Below, one piece after another: positions 9,233 to 16,931 of a stretch of DNA of 64,000 nt (the stretch's first letter is position 1; every line of letters starts with the position of its first letter). The DNA lies in contig JADJGC010000008.1 in assembly GCA_016708315.1 (NCBI GenBank), positions 52,812 to 116,811 of the forward strand. Reading direction: 5' to 3'. Position numbers and translations under genes: made by a program. The notes beneath the pieces were generated by a model. It saw only the letters and a list, made by a program, of their open reading frames with translations, was not told where the DNA came from and made no database searches. This DNA is from a bacterium. Lineage in GTDB: Bacteria > Zixibacteria > MSB-5A5 > CAIYYT01.

Positions 9233-9709
9233 CTAGGCGAATTGCAGGAGGGCTTTTCGGATGCGTTCCGGCTCACTCAGGACGACGATTGGAAAGGGAG
9301 GCTTACGACTGGCGAGCTTCTGCCAGATGGCGGTTGGGCCTTCTCCGTCATACTGGTTGCAACCGCAAAGCACGAGCAAGGTTTCGCTGGCTTTGATCGG
9401 CACGAGGAAATGCTTGAAGCAGATCGCCTTGATTTCCTGGTTGGCGCGCAGGTGCGGCGCGAGTTCCGGCAGGGGCCAATAGGAGATTCGGCTGGTTTTG
9501 AGAACGTGATAGAAGATGGCTTCGGCGCGTGCCGGCGTTCCGGCCAGTTCCATGCAGAACAACAGCATCGGTGTGATGGGGCGTTGCGCCGCCGCGTCCT
9601 GTTGTGTCCTGTGGTCGTACTCGGACGCCAATGTTTCTTTGGTGGCCTCGGTCGCCAGATTGAAGCAGGCAATCAATTCCATGAATTGTTTGCGCGATGG
9701 TGTGTTCAT
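9233..9709 (-). CDS. hypothetical cytoplasmic protein of the pil operon
   Basis: A 158-residue protein with no signal peptide or membrane segment that I do not recognise. It contains alternating hydrophobic strands (PITPMLLFCMEL, SETLLVLCGC, FPIVVLSEPERI), suggesting a small alpha/beta domain, perhaps a degenerate response-regulator-like or GspE N-terminal-like fold. It ends in TAG two bases before the start of the MshEN-like gene, so the two are probably coupled. It lies between the two PilT-like ATPase genes, which suggests a role in the same machine. Confidence 0.6.
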   Translation of the reverse strand: MNTPSRKQFMELIACFNLATEATKETLASEYDHRTQQDAAAQRPITPMLLFCMELAGTPARAEAIFYHVLKTSRISYWPLPELAPHLRANQEIKAICFKHFLVPIKASETLLVLCGCNQYDGEGPTAIWQKLASRKPPFPIVVLSEPERIRKALLQFA

Positions 9710-9794
9710 CTTGCGTAATCCTTAAACGTAACGCTCCAACAGCCATTTTCGGAGTTGGCCTCGCTTGGTCCGACAGCGTTGTGGTCGCCTCCTT

Positions 9795-10592
9795 TCATTC
9801 CAGGGCCTTCAAGGCAGCAGCGACTTCCTCATGGATTTCTCCTTTCCGTGCGAGCTCATCCAGGCAGCTGTTCCAATCGATGCCTCCTCCGGCGCTGATC
9901 AGCTCCCGAATTCTCACGGGCGGCACACTTTGGTTGTTGAGATGATAGAGCAGTTGCGCGAGGTCCTTGGTTCGGAATAGCACTTCGTAACCCAGGACCC
10001 GCCGTGGGTCCTGCTCCGTTGCGTTCCTGGCTGGGATCAGGTTTTGCGCGACGATACACAGAAGGTTGTTGGCAAGCATCTGCGCCACCAAACGAGAATC
10101 GGTTCCGGCCTGGGCCAGAATGCGATCAATGGCCTGGTACGCGGAGGACGCGTGCATGGTGCCGATGATCAAATGGCCGGTTTCGGCGGCGGTGATGACC
10201 GTGCGCATGGTTTCCGCATCGCGGATTTCGCCAATGGCAATGACCTCCGGTTTCATGCGCAGCGCATCCATCAGCCCTTTGGAATAACTGGCGCAGTCGA
10301 CCCCAACGCTGCGCTGAGTCACCATCGAGTAGGCGGACTGCTGCTTGTGCAAACGGGGAGCAAACAGAAACTCGACCGGATCCTCAAGCGTCACCACGTG
10401 GTAGGGGTTCGCGTCGATCAGATGCTGGATGACGGCAGCCAAAGTGGTGGACTTGCCGGCGCCGGTGGGGCCGGTGATCAGGATCAGTCCCTTGGTTTGT
10501 TGCAGCGTCTGGACGAGTTTGTCGTAGTGTTTTTGCTGGAGACCAAGCTTGTCCAGGTCAAGCAGGTTTCGATCAAGCACCCGGACGGTCAA
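9795..10592 (-). CDS. PilT/GspE-family ATPase (second copy), RecA-like domain
   Basis: The 265-residue piece has Walker A GPTGAGKSTT (41-50), Asp box VVTLEDPVEFL, Walker B VIAIGEIRDAET and His box LIIGTMHASSA, all intact. The N-terminal PAS-like domain is encoded immediately upstream in the same frame, separated only by a TAG codon at 10593-10595. The first codon here is TTG, adjacent to the stop. Restoring a sense codon gives one protein of about 384 residues that aligns with PilT without a gap. Either a nonsense mutation or error split it, or the halves are made by stop-start coupling. Confidence 0.82.
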   Translation of the reverse strand: MTVRVLDRNLLDLDKLGLQQKHYDKLVQTLQQTKGLILITGPTGAGKSTTLAAVIQHLIDANPYHVVTLEDPVEFLFAPRLHKQQSAYSMVTQRSVGVDCASYSKGLMDALRMKPEVIAIGEIRDAETMRTVITAAETGHLIIGTMHASSAYQAIDRILAQAGTDSRLVAQMLANNLLCIVAQNLIPARNATEQDPRRVLGYEVLFRTKDLAQLLYHLNNQSVPPVRIRELISAGGGIDWNSCLDELARKGEIHEEVAAALKALE

Positions 10593-10949
10593 CTACGGCC
10601 CGCTCAAGGTGCTGACCAGGATGGCGCGGTAGCGGCATTCTCTTTGGATCTGGTCGAGCGCCGAGGAGAGGGTGCCGGAGAAATGATATGACTCCTTGTT
10701 GGCAATACAGTTCCTGGCTTCTTCAAAGCGTGAATTGAGCAGGAACTGGAGGACCACGTCCATTTTGTCCTGGTCGATCACGGGCGCTCCAGTCACTTCG
10801 GTGAAAAAGCCCTGGCGGCGGATAAACGGTTTGCGGCCCAGGGCGATGTAGTAGTCGTTGACGTCCGACGTGATGACCAGATTGAGGATGCCGCGGGCCT
10901 GGTCTGCGGCCTGATCCACCTCAAGGTTTCTGGGGAGCATGGTGATCAT
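10593..10949 (-). CDS. PilT/GspE-family ATPase (second copy), N-terminal domain
   Basis: From ATG at 10949 (or 10940) the 118-codon piece encodes the PAS-like N-domain seen in PilT proteins, ending in a segment equivalent to the RyRvn strand, here CRYRAILVSTLSGP, and then TAG. The next codon continues the PilT alignment (LTVRVLDRN). It overlaps the end of the upstream 86-residue gene by about 29 bases. TAG is also used as a normal stop in this window (for example at 9233), so stop-codon reassignment is unlikely. Confidence 0.7.
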   Translation of the reverse strand: MITMLPRNLEVDQAADQARGILNLVITSDVNDYYIALGRKPFIRRQGFFTEVTGAPVIDQDKMDVVLQFLLNSRFEEARNCIANKESYHFSGTLSSALDQIQRECRYRAILVSTLSGP

Positions 10950-11181
10950 GGTTGTGGTTTGCAGGTGCGGGCTTGCCAACGGGTGTCGCTGTCTTGGGTT
11001 TCTCCACCAGGATCGGGATGCCTACAACCGTGGTGCGTCCGTCCGCCAGGTACACCGTTACTCGCTTGTGGCCGATCGCGACCAGATCCATGCTGCGTTT
11101 CTTCCCGTCCCACAGTTTGACGGGCTCGGCCCGCACGATGGGCGCAGCCAAAAGCACAGCGAGGCAGATCAGAGTTTTCAT
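10921..11181 (-). CDS. small secreted protein with His-rich tail
   Basis: The 86-residue product has a signal peptide (MKTLICLAVLLAAPIVRA) followed by a short beta-strand domain (KLWDGKKRSMDLVAIG, RVTVYLADGRTTVVG) and a Pro-rich tail ending NHNHDHHAPQKP. The repeated His/Asp tail could bind metal, but this is inference. It overlaps its upstream neighbour by four bases (11178-11181) and belongs to the pil operon. Family unknown. Confidence 0.6.
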   Translation of the reverse strand: MKTLICLAVLLAAPIVRAEPVKLWDGKKRSMDLVAIGHKRVTVYLADGRTTVVGIPILVEKPKTATPVGKPAPANHNHDHHAPQKP

Positions 11182-11372
11182 AATTCGTTCAGCACCGCTC
11201 GCAACTTCTCCCGATAATCCTCCTGCACCTTTGGGTCGGGGCGAAACGCGTTGGTGACGGCCAAACCGAAGACGGCAATCACGCGCCCGCTGCCGTCAAT
11301 CACCTCTTCGCCGATGAGTTGGTTTGTCAGCGGCCGGACGAGGAAGGTCTTGCCCAGCGACCCCGTTTCCAC
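11178..11372 (-). CDS. hypothetical protein, C-terminal part (probable frameshift)
   Basis: A 64-codon frame opening at GTG 11372, inside the end of the preceding frame (11327-11500). Inserting one base near 11370-11376 joins GLVTEA to VETGSLGKTFLVRPL and yields one protein of about 107 residues with a continuous alpha/beta pattern. The C-terminal sequence (RVIAVFGLAV, then a charged helix) looks natural, whereas the tail of the upstream frame does not. I therefore treat the two as one gene; a genuine overlapping pair is possible. No family recognised. Confidence 0.5.
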   Translation of the reverse strand: METGSLGKTFLVRPLTNQLIGEEVIDGSGRVIAVFGLAVTNAFRPDPKVQEDYREKLRAVLNEL

Positions 11373-11500
11373 GCTTCTGTCACCAGCCCGACGGCGTCGC
11401 GCGCGGCGACATTGTAGAGGCGGAAGCGGCCGACGCGAATCTGGTGGAACACCTGCATCGGCGTTCCTTCATAATTGATTTCAATGTTTGCAGCTTCCAT
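11327..11500 (-). CDS. hypothetical protein, N-terminal part (probable frameshift)
   Basis: From ATG 11500 the frame reads MEAANIEINYEGTPMQVF, then VGRFRLYNVAARDAVGLVTEAW, and ends in a Gly/Arg/Ser tail that looks out of frame. The true C-terminus is probably the frame ending at 11178. The start lies 20 bases inside the end of the 334-residue gene upstream, typical of this tightly packed operon. Confidence 0.5.
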   Translation of the reverse strand: MEAANIEINYEGTPMQVFHQIRVGRFRLYNVAARDAVGLVTEAWKRGRWARPSSSGR

Positions 11501-12485
11501 TGGACATCCGGGAACTGAGATAAGCGAAGAAGGCATTCAGGAGTTGCTTGAGATCGGCAGGCAAAGCTCCGTACTGCATGCGCGCGTAACCACTCGGCTC
11601 GTTCTGAACCTGCTCGTCAGTGCATAATCCCTGTTCAGTGATTCGGATGCGCAACGGCAGATACGTGATCTCGCGGGTCTTGCCGGAGATGTAGAGATTT
11701 TTTCGCGAACGGCGGATCGGCACGACCACCTCGCCGCATTGGACCTGTTGGAGATGGCGAATAAGGTTCGCCTCGGCTTTGTTACGGTGGATGGACCGGG
11801 CGACCTCGATGGGCCGGGCTTGTCCGTAAAGGGCGGTTTCCAATCCCTGGACGGTTCGGTGCAGGAGATACATTCGAACCTGTGGCGTCGTATGCACCTG
11901 CATGTAGGGCTGGCCTTGAGACTGTGACGGGCTGATGAAAAGTCGCTGGTCGGTGACCCGGATTTCTACCGCTCCCTTCGCCGTTTGCAGGTCGAGCGTG
12001 TCCAGCTCGGGATATTGTGCCAACAGTTGCTGATATTTTTGCTGAAGCGTTTCGAGATGGCGGAACATTCCGTAACTCCCCGGCTCGGTGCGCAAGCCGG
12101 CCACGTCATCCAACGTCGAGTTCAGGATCTCCGGTGACGACGGTAATTGCGGACTCTCTAATCGCGCTCCGTGCGATTCCTCGACTGGTATTAGGGTTAG
12201 TATGTGGGCTGCTCCTTGCTGAAGACGCTCTTCGTCGAGGCACTGCAAAGTTTGCATGAGGTTGTAAATGTGGTAAGCGGGCGCTCCATGCAGATCGGTG
12301 ACACGTGGACATCCATATAGGGCTACGCCACAGAGATTGCTTTTGGCGAGCTGAGGAATCCCGTCGGACACCGCCACGGTGACGATCTGATTGCCAAAAA
12401 TAAATTGGGTCGGCTCGAGGTCAGGATTTTCGTCGAGCAGTCTTTGCAGTTCCGTTCGGAGGCGCTGTTCGATATCAGCACTCAT
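11481..12485 (-). CDS. hypothetical cytoplasmic protein, 334 aa
   Basis: A soluble protein with no export signal. The N-terminus is helical and acidic; the middle holds a Gln-rich helix; the C-terminal half is basic with several strands (EVVVPIRRSRKNLYISG, ITYLPLRIRITEQGL). I recognise no family. It starts five bases after the preceding stop on the same strand and overlaps the next small gene. Given its place upstream of the secretion ATPases it may be an accessory of the pilus-like machine. Confidence 0.6.
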   Translation of the reverse strand: MSADIEQRLRTELQRLLDENPDLEPTQFIFGNQIVTVAVSDGIPQLAKSNLCGVALYGCPRVTDLHGAPAYHIYNLMQTLQCLDEERLQQGAAHILTLIPVEESHGARLESPQLPSSPEILNSTLDDVAGLRTEPGSYGMFRHLETLQQKYQQLLAQYPELDTLDLQTAKGAVEIRVTDQRLFISPSQSQGQPYMQVHTTPQVRMYLLHRTVQGLETALYGQARPIEVARSIHRNKAEANLIRHLQQVQCGEVVVPIRRSRKNLYISGKTREITYLPLRIRITEQGLCTDEQVQNEPSGYARMQYGALPADLKQLLNAFFAYLSSRMSNGSCKH

Positions 12486-12489
12486 AATT

Positions 12490-13296
12490 TCAGTTTAGTG
12501 CGCGTGCGGTTCGGCGCGTACTCCCTTGCAAAGATTCCTCAACCAGCTTCTCCACGTCCCTGACGCCATAAGGCGGGAGGGCCACCACGTTGGTGTGCAG
12601 CCGATGGTCATGATAGTTGAACACGACGTAAGTACCCGGTTCGGTGGGAGTGCAGTAAATCGCCTGGGTGGGTCGTTGGAGGTAGAGATCAAACGGGACG
12701 CGGGCATCGGACAATTGCATCCGTGGAGGCCATCCAAAGCGGTTGGTCAAATTTCGCAACTCAAGGATGATCCGGTCTGTTTCTTCAAAGGGCTTGGGGC
12801 TGGAAAAGGAAGCCATCTGCGCAACCTGATAGCGCCGGTAGACTTCCTGCCAGAAATTCTCCCTCACCGTGAGTTGAGCACCCTGGTCGGAGCCCCGGGA
12901 CGACGCCAGCACGACGCTGTTGATTTGGCCCTCGGAATCCTCAACCAGGATGAACAGGTCGAACCAGGGATTATAGAGCACGTCTGGCTGAACCGGCAAG
13001 GATCCCATGACGAGGTACGGCACGAAGACAGGTGAATAGAGACTTTGAATCTCATGTAGCAGTTGCAGTCCATGCGGGGTAAACGCCTCTTCAGGCGGGT
13101 GGTAAAGACTCAGGATTTCGTGGCGATAGAGCCTTTGCGCGGCCTTGCTGTATGCCGACTTGAGCTGTTGGCTGGTTAGCGTTGTCGGGGCGGGCCACAG
13201 CCAAATGAACAGGATCAATGCAGCGAGGACGGCGCTTATCGCCATCAGGATTCGCCACGCCCATTTTTTTATTCTTCCAGGTGATTTGTAGCGCAT
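12490..13296 (-). CDS. membrane-anchored hypothetical protein
   Basis: The 268-residue protein has a basic N-terminus followed by one membrane segment at about 14-35 (WRILMAISAVLAALILFIWLW), then an extracytoplasmic domain of about 230 residues with no cysteine pairs. The topology is N-in, C-out. No family is recognised. Its start lies inside the end of the upstream HExxH gene, so it is in the same transcription unit. It could be an inner-membrane platform or alignment protein of the pilus-like system, but this is inference from context. Confidence 0.58.
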   Translation of the reverse strand: MRYKSPGRIKKWAWRILMAISAVLAALILFIWLWPAPTTLTSQQLKSAYSKAAQRLYRHEILSLYHPPEEAFTPHGLQLLHEIQSLYSPVFVPYLVMGSLPVQPDVLYNPWFDLFILVEDSEGQINSVVLASSRGSDQGAQLTVRENFWQEVYRRYQVAQMASFSSPKPFEETDRIILELRNLTNRFGWPPRMQLSDARVPFDLYLQRPTQAIYCTPTEPGTYVVFNYHDHRLHTNVVALPPYGVRDVEKLVEESLQGSTRRTARALN

Positions 13297-14030
13297 TGGA
13301 TTGTTGGTTGTTCGTCCAGGACTTGCGGAGCAGCCAGATCGAGACGAAAGCTCAGGTCATAGCCCATGCGAATCATCAGTTCGCGGATTTCCGCGGGGTT
13401 GATATGAGGTGACATCTGATGTTGAAGGATCAATTTCATCAGCCTCCCGCTGATCCGCGCATTCTCCTGGTCGCGCGCGAGCCGGTCCGGATTGGCCGGG
13501 ACCAAAGGCCAATTCTCCGCGCTGCCAAACTGGTCGCGAATCCAAAGCAGCTCCTGCAGATAGCCGGGCGGGACCGACGCGTTTGGTTTCCGCTCCGACA
13601 GATGGTTCAAATAGCAGAGATGTTGCAGCGCCTGGCTGACGGGCGAGGTCAACCTCAAAGGGTTCTTTTCCCACCTCCGCAAGATCACCTGCCGGGCTTC
13701 CTTGAAGCTCTTCTCGATTTTGTCGTGAAAGATGCCGCGCAGACAGAGATTGATGCGCCAGTCCTCACAAATGTTGTAGAGGATGAACCGATAATCGTCG
13801 GCTTCGAGAAAGTGAGTGGCAATCGAATGCAACCCTTCGTGGGCCGCCATGAACGGCCAGCAGGGCGGGCCGAAATCCCGGCTGCCCTCGCCGACATATA
13901 GAATTGACGGAAGCCGGCCGGGCTGTGAGTCCACGCCCCAGGTGTTGAAATCGGGCAAGCTCTGGATCTCCTTCAAATTGTGCTCCGGGATGAGGCACGC
14001 CAGCCGCAGGATTGTGTCGCTCGTGATCAT
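13269..14030 (-). CDS. putative zincin-like protein with HEGLH motif
   Basis: Starting at ATG 14030 the product is 253 residues. It contains MAAHEGLHSIATHF, matching the HExxH zinc motif, followed about 20 residues later by NICEDWRIN. A motif HExxH...(N)xxEDxRI recurs in metallopeptidase-like proteins linked to vWA/MoxR genes, where the downstream Glu/Asp is a third ligand. I see only this motif, so activity is unproven. Neighbours are membrane and secreted proteins of the pil operon. A longer start at 14099 would overlap the upstream gene and is less likely. Confidence 0.5.
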   Translation of the reverse strand: MITSDTILRLACLIPEHNLKEIQSLPDFNTWGVDSQPGRLPSILYVGEGSRDFGPPCWPFMAAHEGLHSIATHFLEADDYRFILYNICEDWRINLCLRGIFHDKIEKSFKEARQVILRRWEKNPLRLTSPVSQALQHLCYLNHLSERKPNASVPPGYLQELLWIRDQFGSAENWPLVPANPDRLARDQENARISGRLMKLILQHQMSPHINPAEIRELMIRMGYDLSFRLDLAAPQVLDEQPTIQCATNHLEE

Positions 14031-14047
14031 GCGTTTGACGCTGCGGC

Positions 14048-14830
14048 TTACCTGGAACTCAGGCGCTTCCAGGCGACAGAACCGACGAGAGCGATGCACA
14101 CAACGATCCAGGTTATCAAGGAGCGCCGTCCTGGCTTTTTGTCCTGCGCGGGCGGTTGAATGACGCTGGCAGGTGCCGCAGCCTTCGGAATATCCCTTGC
14201 CTGGCTTCGGATGGGAACAGGCGCTTCGATCAGCTTGTAACGCGAGTCCGCCGGAACGACTTTGACTTTGGCTCCACCTTTCTCAGAAAGGATCATCCGC
14301 TTTTGCGGCGGCTCGATGCTCCTGGCGGAAGTTGCGAACGTGTTCTCCGGCGGACGATTCGAGAAGGAACGAATGTGGTTTGCGTGACCGACATCGTAGC
14401 CGCCAGGAAATGCGCCGCCATGATAGCCCGCTGGCCAGGGATTGGTTCTGGCCGACGGGTTCGCAACGCCCATATTACCAGCGCCGCTTTGTTCGTACGC
14501 AATTGAAATGTTCTGGGGCGAGGCGATCACCAGACTGGCCGCGTGAGCGTATTGTCCGTTGAACCCTCGAAACTCGGCTTCCGGTACGGTGACGTTTCCG
14601 GGAAAGCCAACCAGCAGTGTCTCCAATGCGGGGCTGCCCTGTCCGACCAGAGGCACTTCGAACTGGCCGATCATGCGTTTGGGAACCAGGACCGACGTGC
14701 TGGGATCGCCAATGCGGCTCAAGTAAACCGTGTCGTACGTCTGGTTATCGACGCGGATACGAACCGAGGCGGCCCCACCGCACGGAAGGGCAGCGAGGAT
14801 CGCCGTTGCCCAAAGGCAAAGTGCTCTCAT
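14048..14830 (-). CDS. secreted protein with C-terminal membrane anchor
   Basis: From ATG 14830 the 260-residue product has a signal peptide (MRALCLWATAILAALPCGG), a beta-rich domain, a Gly/Pro/Asn-rich middle, and a C-terminal membrane segment (LITWIVVCIALVGSVAW) ending in basic residues. It is the first gene of the minus-strand pil operon, divergent from the pseudopilin genes at 14936. A TAGAAT box sits five bases before the ATG. Family unknown. Confidence 0.6.
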   Translation of the reverse strand: MRALCLWATAILAALPCGGAASVRIRVDNQTYDTVYLSRIGDPSTSVLVPKRMIGQFEVPLVGQGSPALETLLVGFPGNVTVPEAEFRGFNGQYAHAASLVIASPQNISIAYEQSGAGNMGVANPSARTNPWPAGYHGGAFPGGYDVGHANHIRSFSNRPPENTFATSARSIEPPQKRMILSEKGGAKVKVVPADSRYKLIEAPVPIRSQARDIPKAAAPASVIQPPAQDKKPGRRSLITWIVVCIALVGSVAWKRLSSR

Positions 14831-14835
14831 GTACC

Positions 14836-14841
14836 ATTCTA
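14836..14841 (-). promoter_or_regulatory. -10-like box before first gene of pil operon
   Basis: Minus-strand TAGAAT, then GGTAC, then the ATG at 14830. It lies in the short divergent interval between two operons, where a promoter is required. The five-base spacing predicts a leaderless transcript. Confidence 0.45.
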
Positions 14842-14935
14842 GTTCACCGGCTTCCATCACCATCCGGTGACATTGATGATGCGAAGATGTTTTTCTCCGG
14901 GTATTCGGCGCGCGTTGGAGCCTCTGCGAATTAAA

Positions 14936-15451
14936 ATGGGTTGTATGGGCTTTTTGTGTAGGCGAGTGAGGCCAAGTAAGGGTTTCACCCTGATCGAAGT
15001 TGTTTCCGTCGTGGCGGTGATCTTCATCCTCGCCGGCGTGATAACGATTCGTTTGGGCGACCTCCGCTCCTCAGCCCTGGCTGCGTCAGCCCGCGCTTTG
15101 GAGAAAGAGTTCGCCAACGGGGTTGAGCAGTTAACCTCCGGTGGGACTGGTTTGGAGCCATTCCAGACGGTGGCAGCCAGCGGTGTGTTGGTGTCGCAGA
15201 GTGCGTCGGACCCTGAATTCATGTCCCTGCAAACCGCCAGCTACCGGCTCTCCGCTCCTGCGGACGTGAACCTGTCGCGTGTCGTTGGCGCCGTGAGCCA
15301 ATTGAACACGATGCTTTCCGCTCGCGGGTTCGGTGTGGTCAAGGGAAACGTCAGTCAGGAAATGCTGAGCGCCTTCAACGCGGATCTGGTTGTGGTCCGG
15401 GACTCGGGTAACTCAATTCGCGGAGTGTATCTGAAATTCTCGAAATCATGA
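14936..15451 (+). CDS. type IV pseudopilin (first of three)
   Basis: A prepilin with a basic leader and the cleavage and helix motif KGFTLIEVVSVVAVIF, cut expected between Gly and Phe. Glu5 of the mature protein is present. The start is ATG 14936 or ATG 14945; a TAAAAT box lies seven bases before the second, so either is possible. The mature domain is about 150 residues with no cysteines. It opens a plus-strand run of three pseudopilins that overlap or nearly touch, divergent from the pil assembly operon. Confidence 0.8.
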   Translation: MGCMGFLCRRVRPSKGFTLIEVVSVVAVIFILAGVITIRLGDLRSSALAASARALEKEFANGVEQLTSGGTGLEPFQTVAASGVLVSQSASDPEFMSLQTASYRLSAPADVNLSRVVGAVSQLNTMLSARGFGVVKGNVSQEMLSAFNADLVVVRDSGNSIRGVYLKFSKS

Positions 15452-15786
15452 AATCCCGCGCAGGTTTTACCCTGGTTGAGTTGGTGGGAGCGCTGGCCAT
15501 CATCAGCATTCTTGTGGGGATGGTTCTGGTAACGACCGGCAATTCTCGGGACCGGGCTTTGCAGACGCGCATTTCGGTTGACCTGGAAGCCATCAACGCC
15601 GCCAAAGGTTTTTGGGTTCTGGATCACAACGGCGCGGCATTTCCGACTGATGAATCCGGGCGGTTCAACGCGATCCGCAAATATCTGGAAGTGAACCGCA
15701 GCTTTTCCTCCCTGGCGGATTATCAACCGCCGGGGGTCAGCTATTCGATCAACGGCATTGGAGTACCGCCTTCACACGCACCGTAA
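15448..15786 (+). CDS. type IV pseudopilin (second of three)
   Basis: The 112-residue prepilin has a six-residue leader and the motif AGFTLVELVGALAIISIL, with Gly at -1, Phe at +1 and Glu at +5. Its start overlaps the stop of the first pseudopilin by four bases. The C-terminal region contains RKYLEVNRSFSSLADYQPPG, which aligns with the shifted C-terminus of the third pseudopilin, so genes two and three are paralogues. Confidence 0.8.
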   Translation: MKSRAGFTLVELVGALAIISILVGMVLVTTGNSRDRALQTRISVDLEAINAAKGFWVLDHNGAAFPTDESGRFNAIRKYLEVNRSFSSLADYQPPGVSYSINGIGVPPSHAP

Positions 15787-15787
15787 C

Positions 15788-16190
15788 ATGAAACCGACGT
15801 CACGCATGCGGGGTTTTTCGCTGATTGAGGTAGTGGCGGTGATGGCGCTGCTGCTGCTGATCATGGGGCTTGGATTGTGGGGACTGGGCGGTTCTCGTGG
15901 ACGGCAGTTGCGCGAGAAAGTGGTCCTGGATCTGGCTCGGATTGACTCCGCGAAAGCAACCTGGCGCGCCGATCACCCACAGGCAGCATTCCCGGACGAT
16001 GAGGCCGCGCGCTTTGACGCCCTCCCGGTCCTATCTGGTCGCAAGGTGCCACCCTGCCTCTTTGCAGCCGAACACGAATCTGGCCGGAATGGTTGTGTAC
16101 GCGATCAGTGCGGAGACGAATGCGGCCAGCGCTCGAAATCTCTCTTCCTCACAACAGTTTGATCGTTCCTCAGGCGAGTGGATTCCTTGA
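15788..16190 (+). CDS. type IV pseudopilin (third of three), frameshifted
   Basis: From ATG 15788 the prepilin motif is RGFSLIEVVAVMALLLLI. The same frame runs to 16162, but after about residue 80 it loses similarity to the paralogous second pseudopilin. Removing one C from the CCC at 16024-16026 switches to the frame RSYLVARCHPASL, then AGMVVYAISAE, ending at 16190, which aligns well with the paralogue. I therefore give the end as 16190. Whether the extra base is in the cell or in the assembly cannot be told from here. Confidence 0.65.
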
Positions 16191-16241
16191 GCGACCGGCG
16201 GAACCTTGACTTCCTTCCGCCTCCCACCCTAACTGTCCGCG

Positions 16242-16745
16242 ATGAATACCTCGCTCGCCAACCTATCCGCTCAACAACTCAGGCGTGCTGCGGCGATCAA
16301 AGATCAGATCGAGTCGCTGGAGAAGGAGCTCCAGCGAATCTTCGGCGCTGCCGCAACGGCTGAAAAACCTCAAGCCCCTCGGAAGAAAAGGCGCCGCATG
16401 AGCGCAGCCGGTCGCGCCAGAATCTCCGCGGCCGCCAAGGCCCGTTGGGCGAAAATCAATGCTGCGAAGAAAAATAGCGCCCTTTGGGCCCCCCCCCGGG
16501 GGCCGACACCCGTCCCCTCCGGAAAATCTTGCCTCAACACGACCAGGCGCTATGAGAGCCGCTTTATCTGCCGTTGCGCTGATTGTGGCAACAACGATTT
16601 CGCAAGCCGGCACGTTGAGGAAGGACTTTTCCCGTCCGCCAGTGCCGGGTCACTGTTGAGCCTCGTTGCCCAGAGGGACACGTTACATGCGACGACGTTA
16701 AGTACGTCGGAGTTTCCAAAAAGAGTGGGAAGTCAATCACCCTGA
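16242..16745 (+). CDS. histone-like Lys/Ala/Arg-rich basic protein
   Basis: The first 77 codons encode a helix (LSAQQLRRAAAIKDQIESLE) followed by a basic segment with KKRRR and two copies of an SAAGRARISAAAKARW-type repeat. Such tails bind DNA and are frequent in Verrucomicrobiota and related groups. After codon 80 the frame crosses C9 followed by G5 (16489-16502) and the downstream sequence overlaps another gene, so the real protein probably ends near 16480 or shifts frame there. I trust only the N-terminal half. Confidence 0.5.
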   Translation: MNTSLANLSAQQLRRAAAIKDQIESLEKELQRIFGAAATAEKPQAPRKKRRRMSAAGRARISAAAKARWAKINAAKKNSALWAPPRGPTPVPSGKSCLNTTRRYESRFICRCADCGNNDFASRHVEEGLFPSASAGSLLSLVAQRDTLHATTLSTSEFPKRVGSQSP

Positions 16746-16917
16746 CCGGCAAGACCGCTCACACCACTAGCGCGGATGGCGTCACGCCATCTCGTTTCAT
16801 GGGCTACACATTCAAGAACGGTGACACGACCTATTTCGTGTCCGAAGGTGGTGAGCTTCGCGTTACTCGTGGCTCGAACGTGATGGTTCAGGAGCGAGGA
16901 ATATGGAGGTGGTGAGC
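16552..16917 (+). CDS. small secreted protein, frameshifted
   Basis: ATG at 16552 opens a signal peptide (MRAALSAVALIVATTISQAG) whose frame stops at 16659. A one-base shift near 16640 leads into CRVTVEPRCPEGHVTC, then VGVSKKSGKSITLTG and GYTFKNGDTTYFVSE, ending at 16917 just before the convergent RNase HII gene. Together they give about 120 residues of a beta-rich exported domain with several Cys. The family is one I associate only with uncharacterised small secreted proteins. The downstream half has no start of its own, which supports a single shifted gene. Confidence 0.5.
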
Positions 16918-16931
16918 CAGCCATGATGAAG

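Noticed and set aside
1207..10595. Reassignment of TAG to a sense codon, suggested by TAG inside SbcC and the second PilT-like ATPase
   Set aside because: TAG is a sensible stop elsewhere (9233, 60937), and the SbcC case also needs a base shift, so recoding does not explain it.
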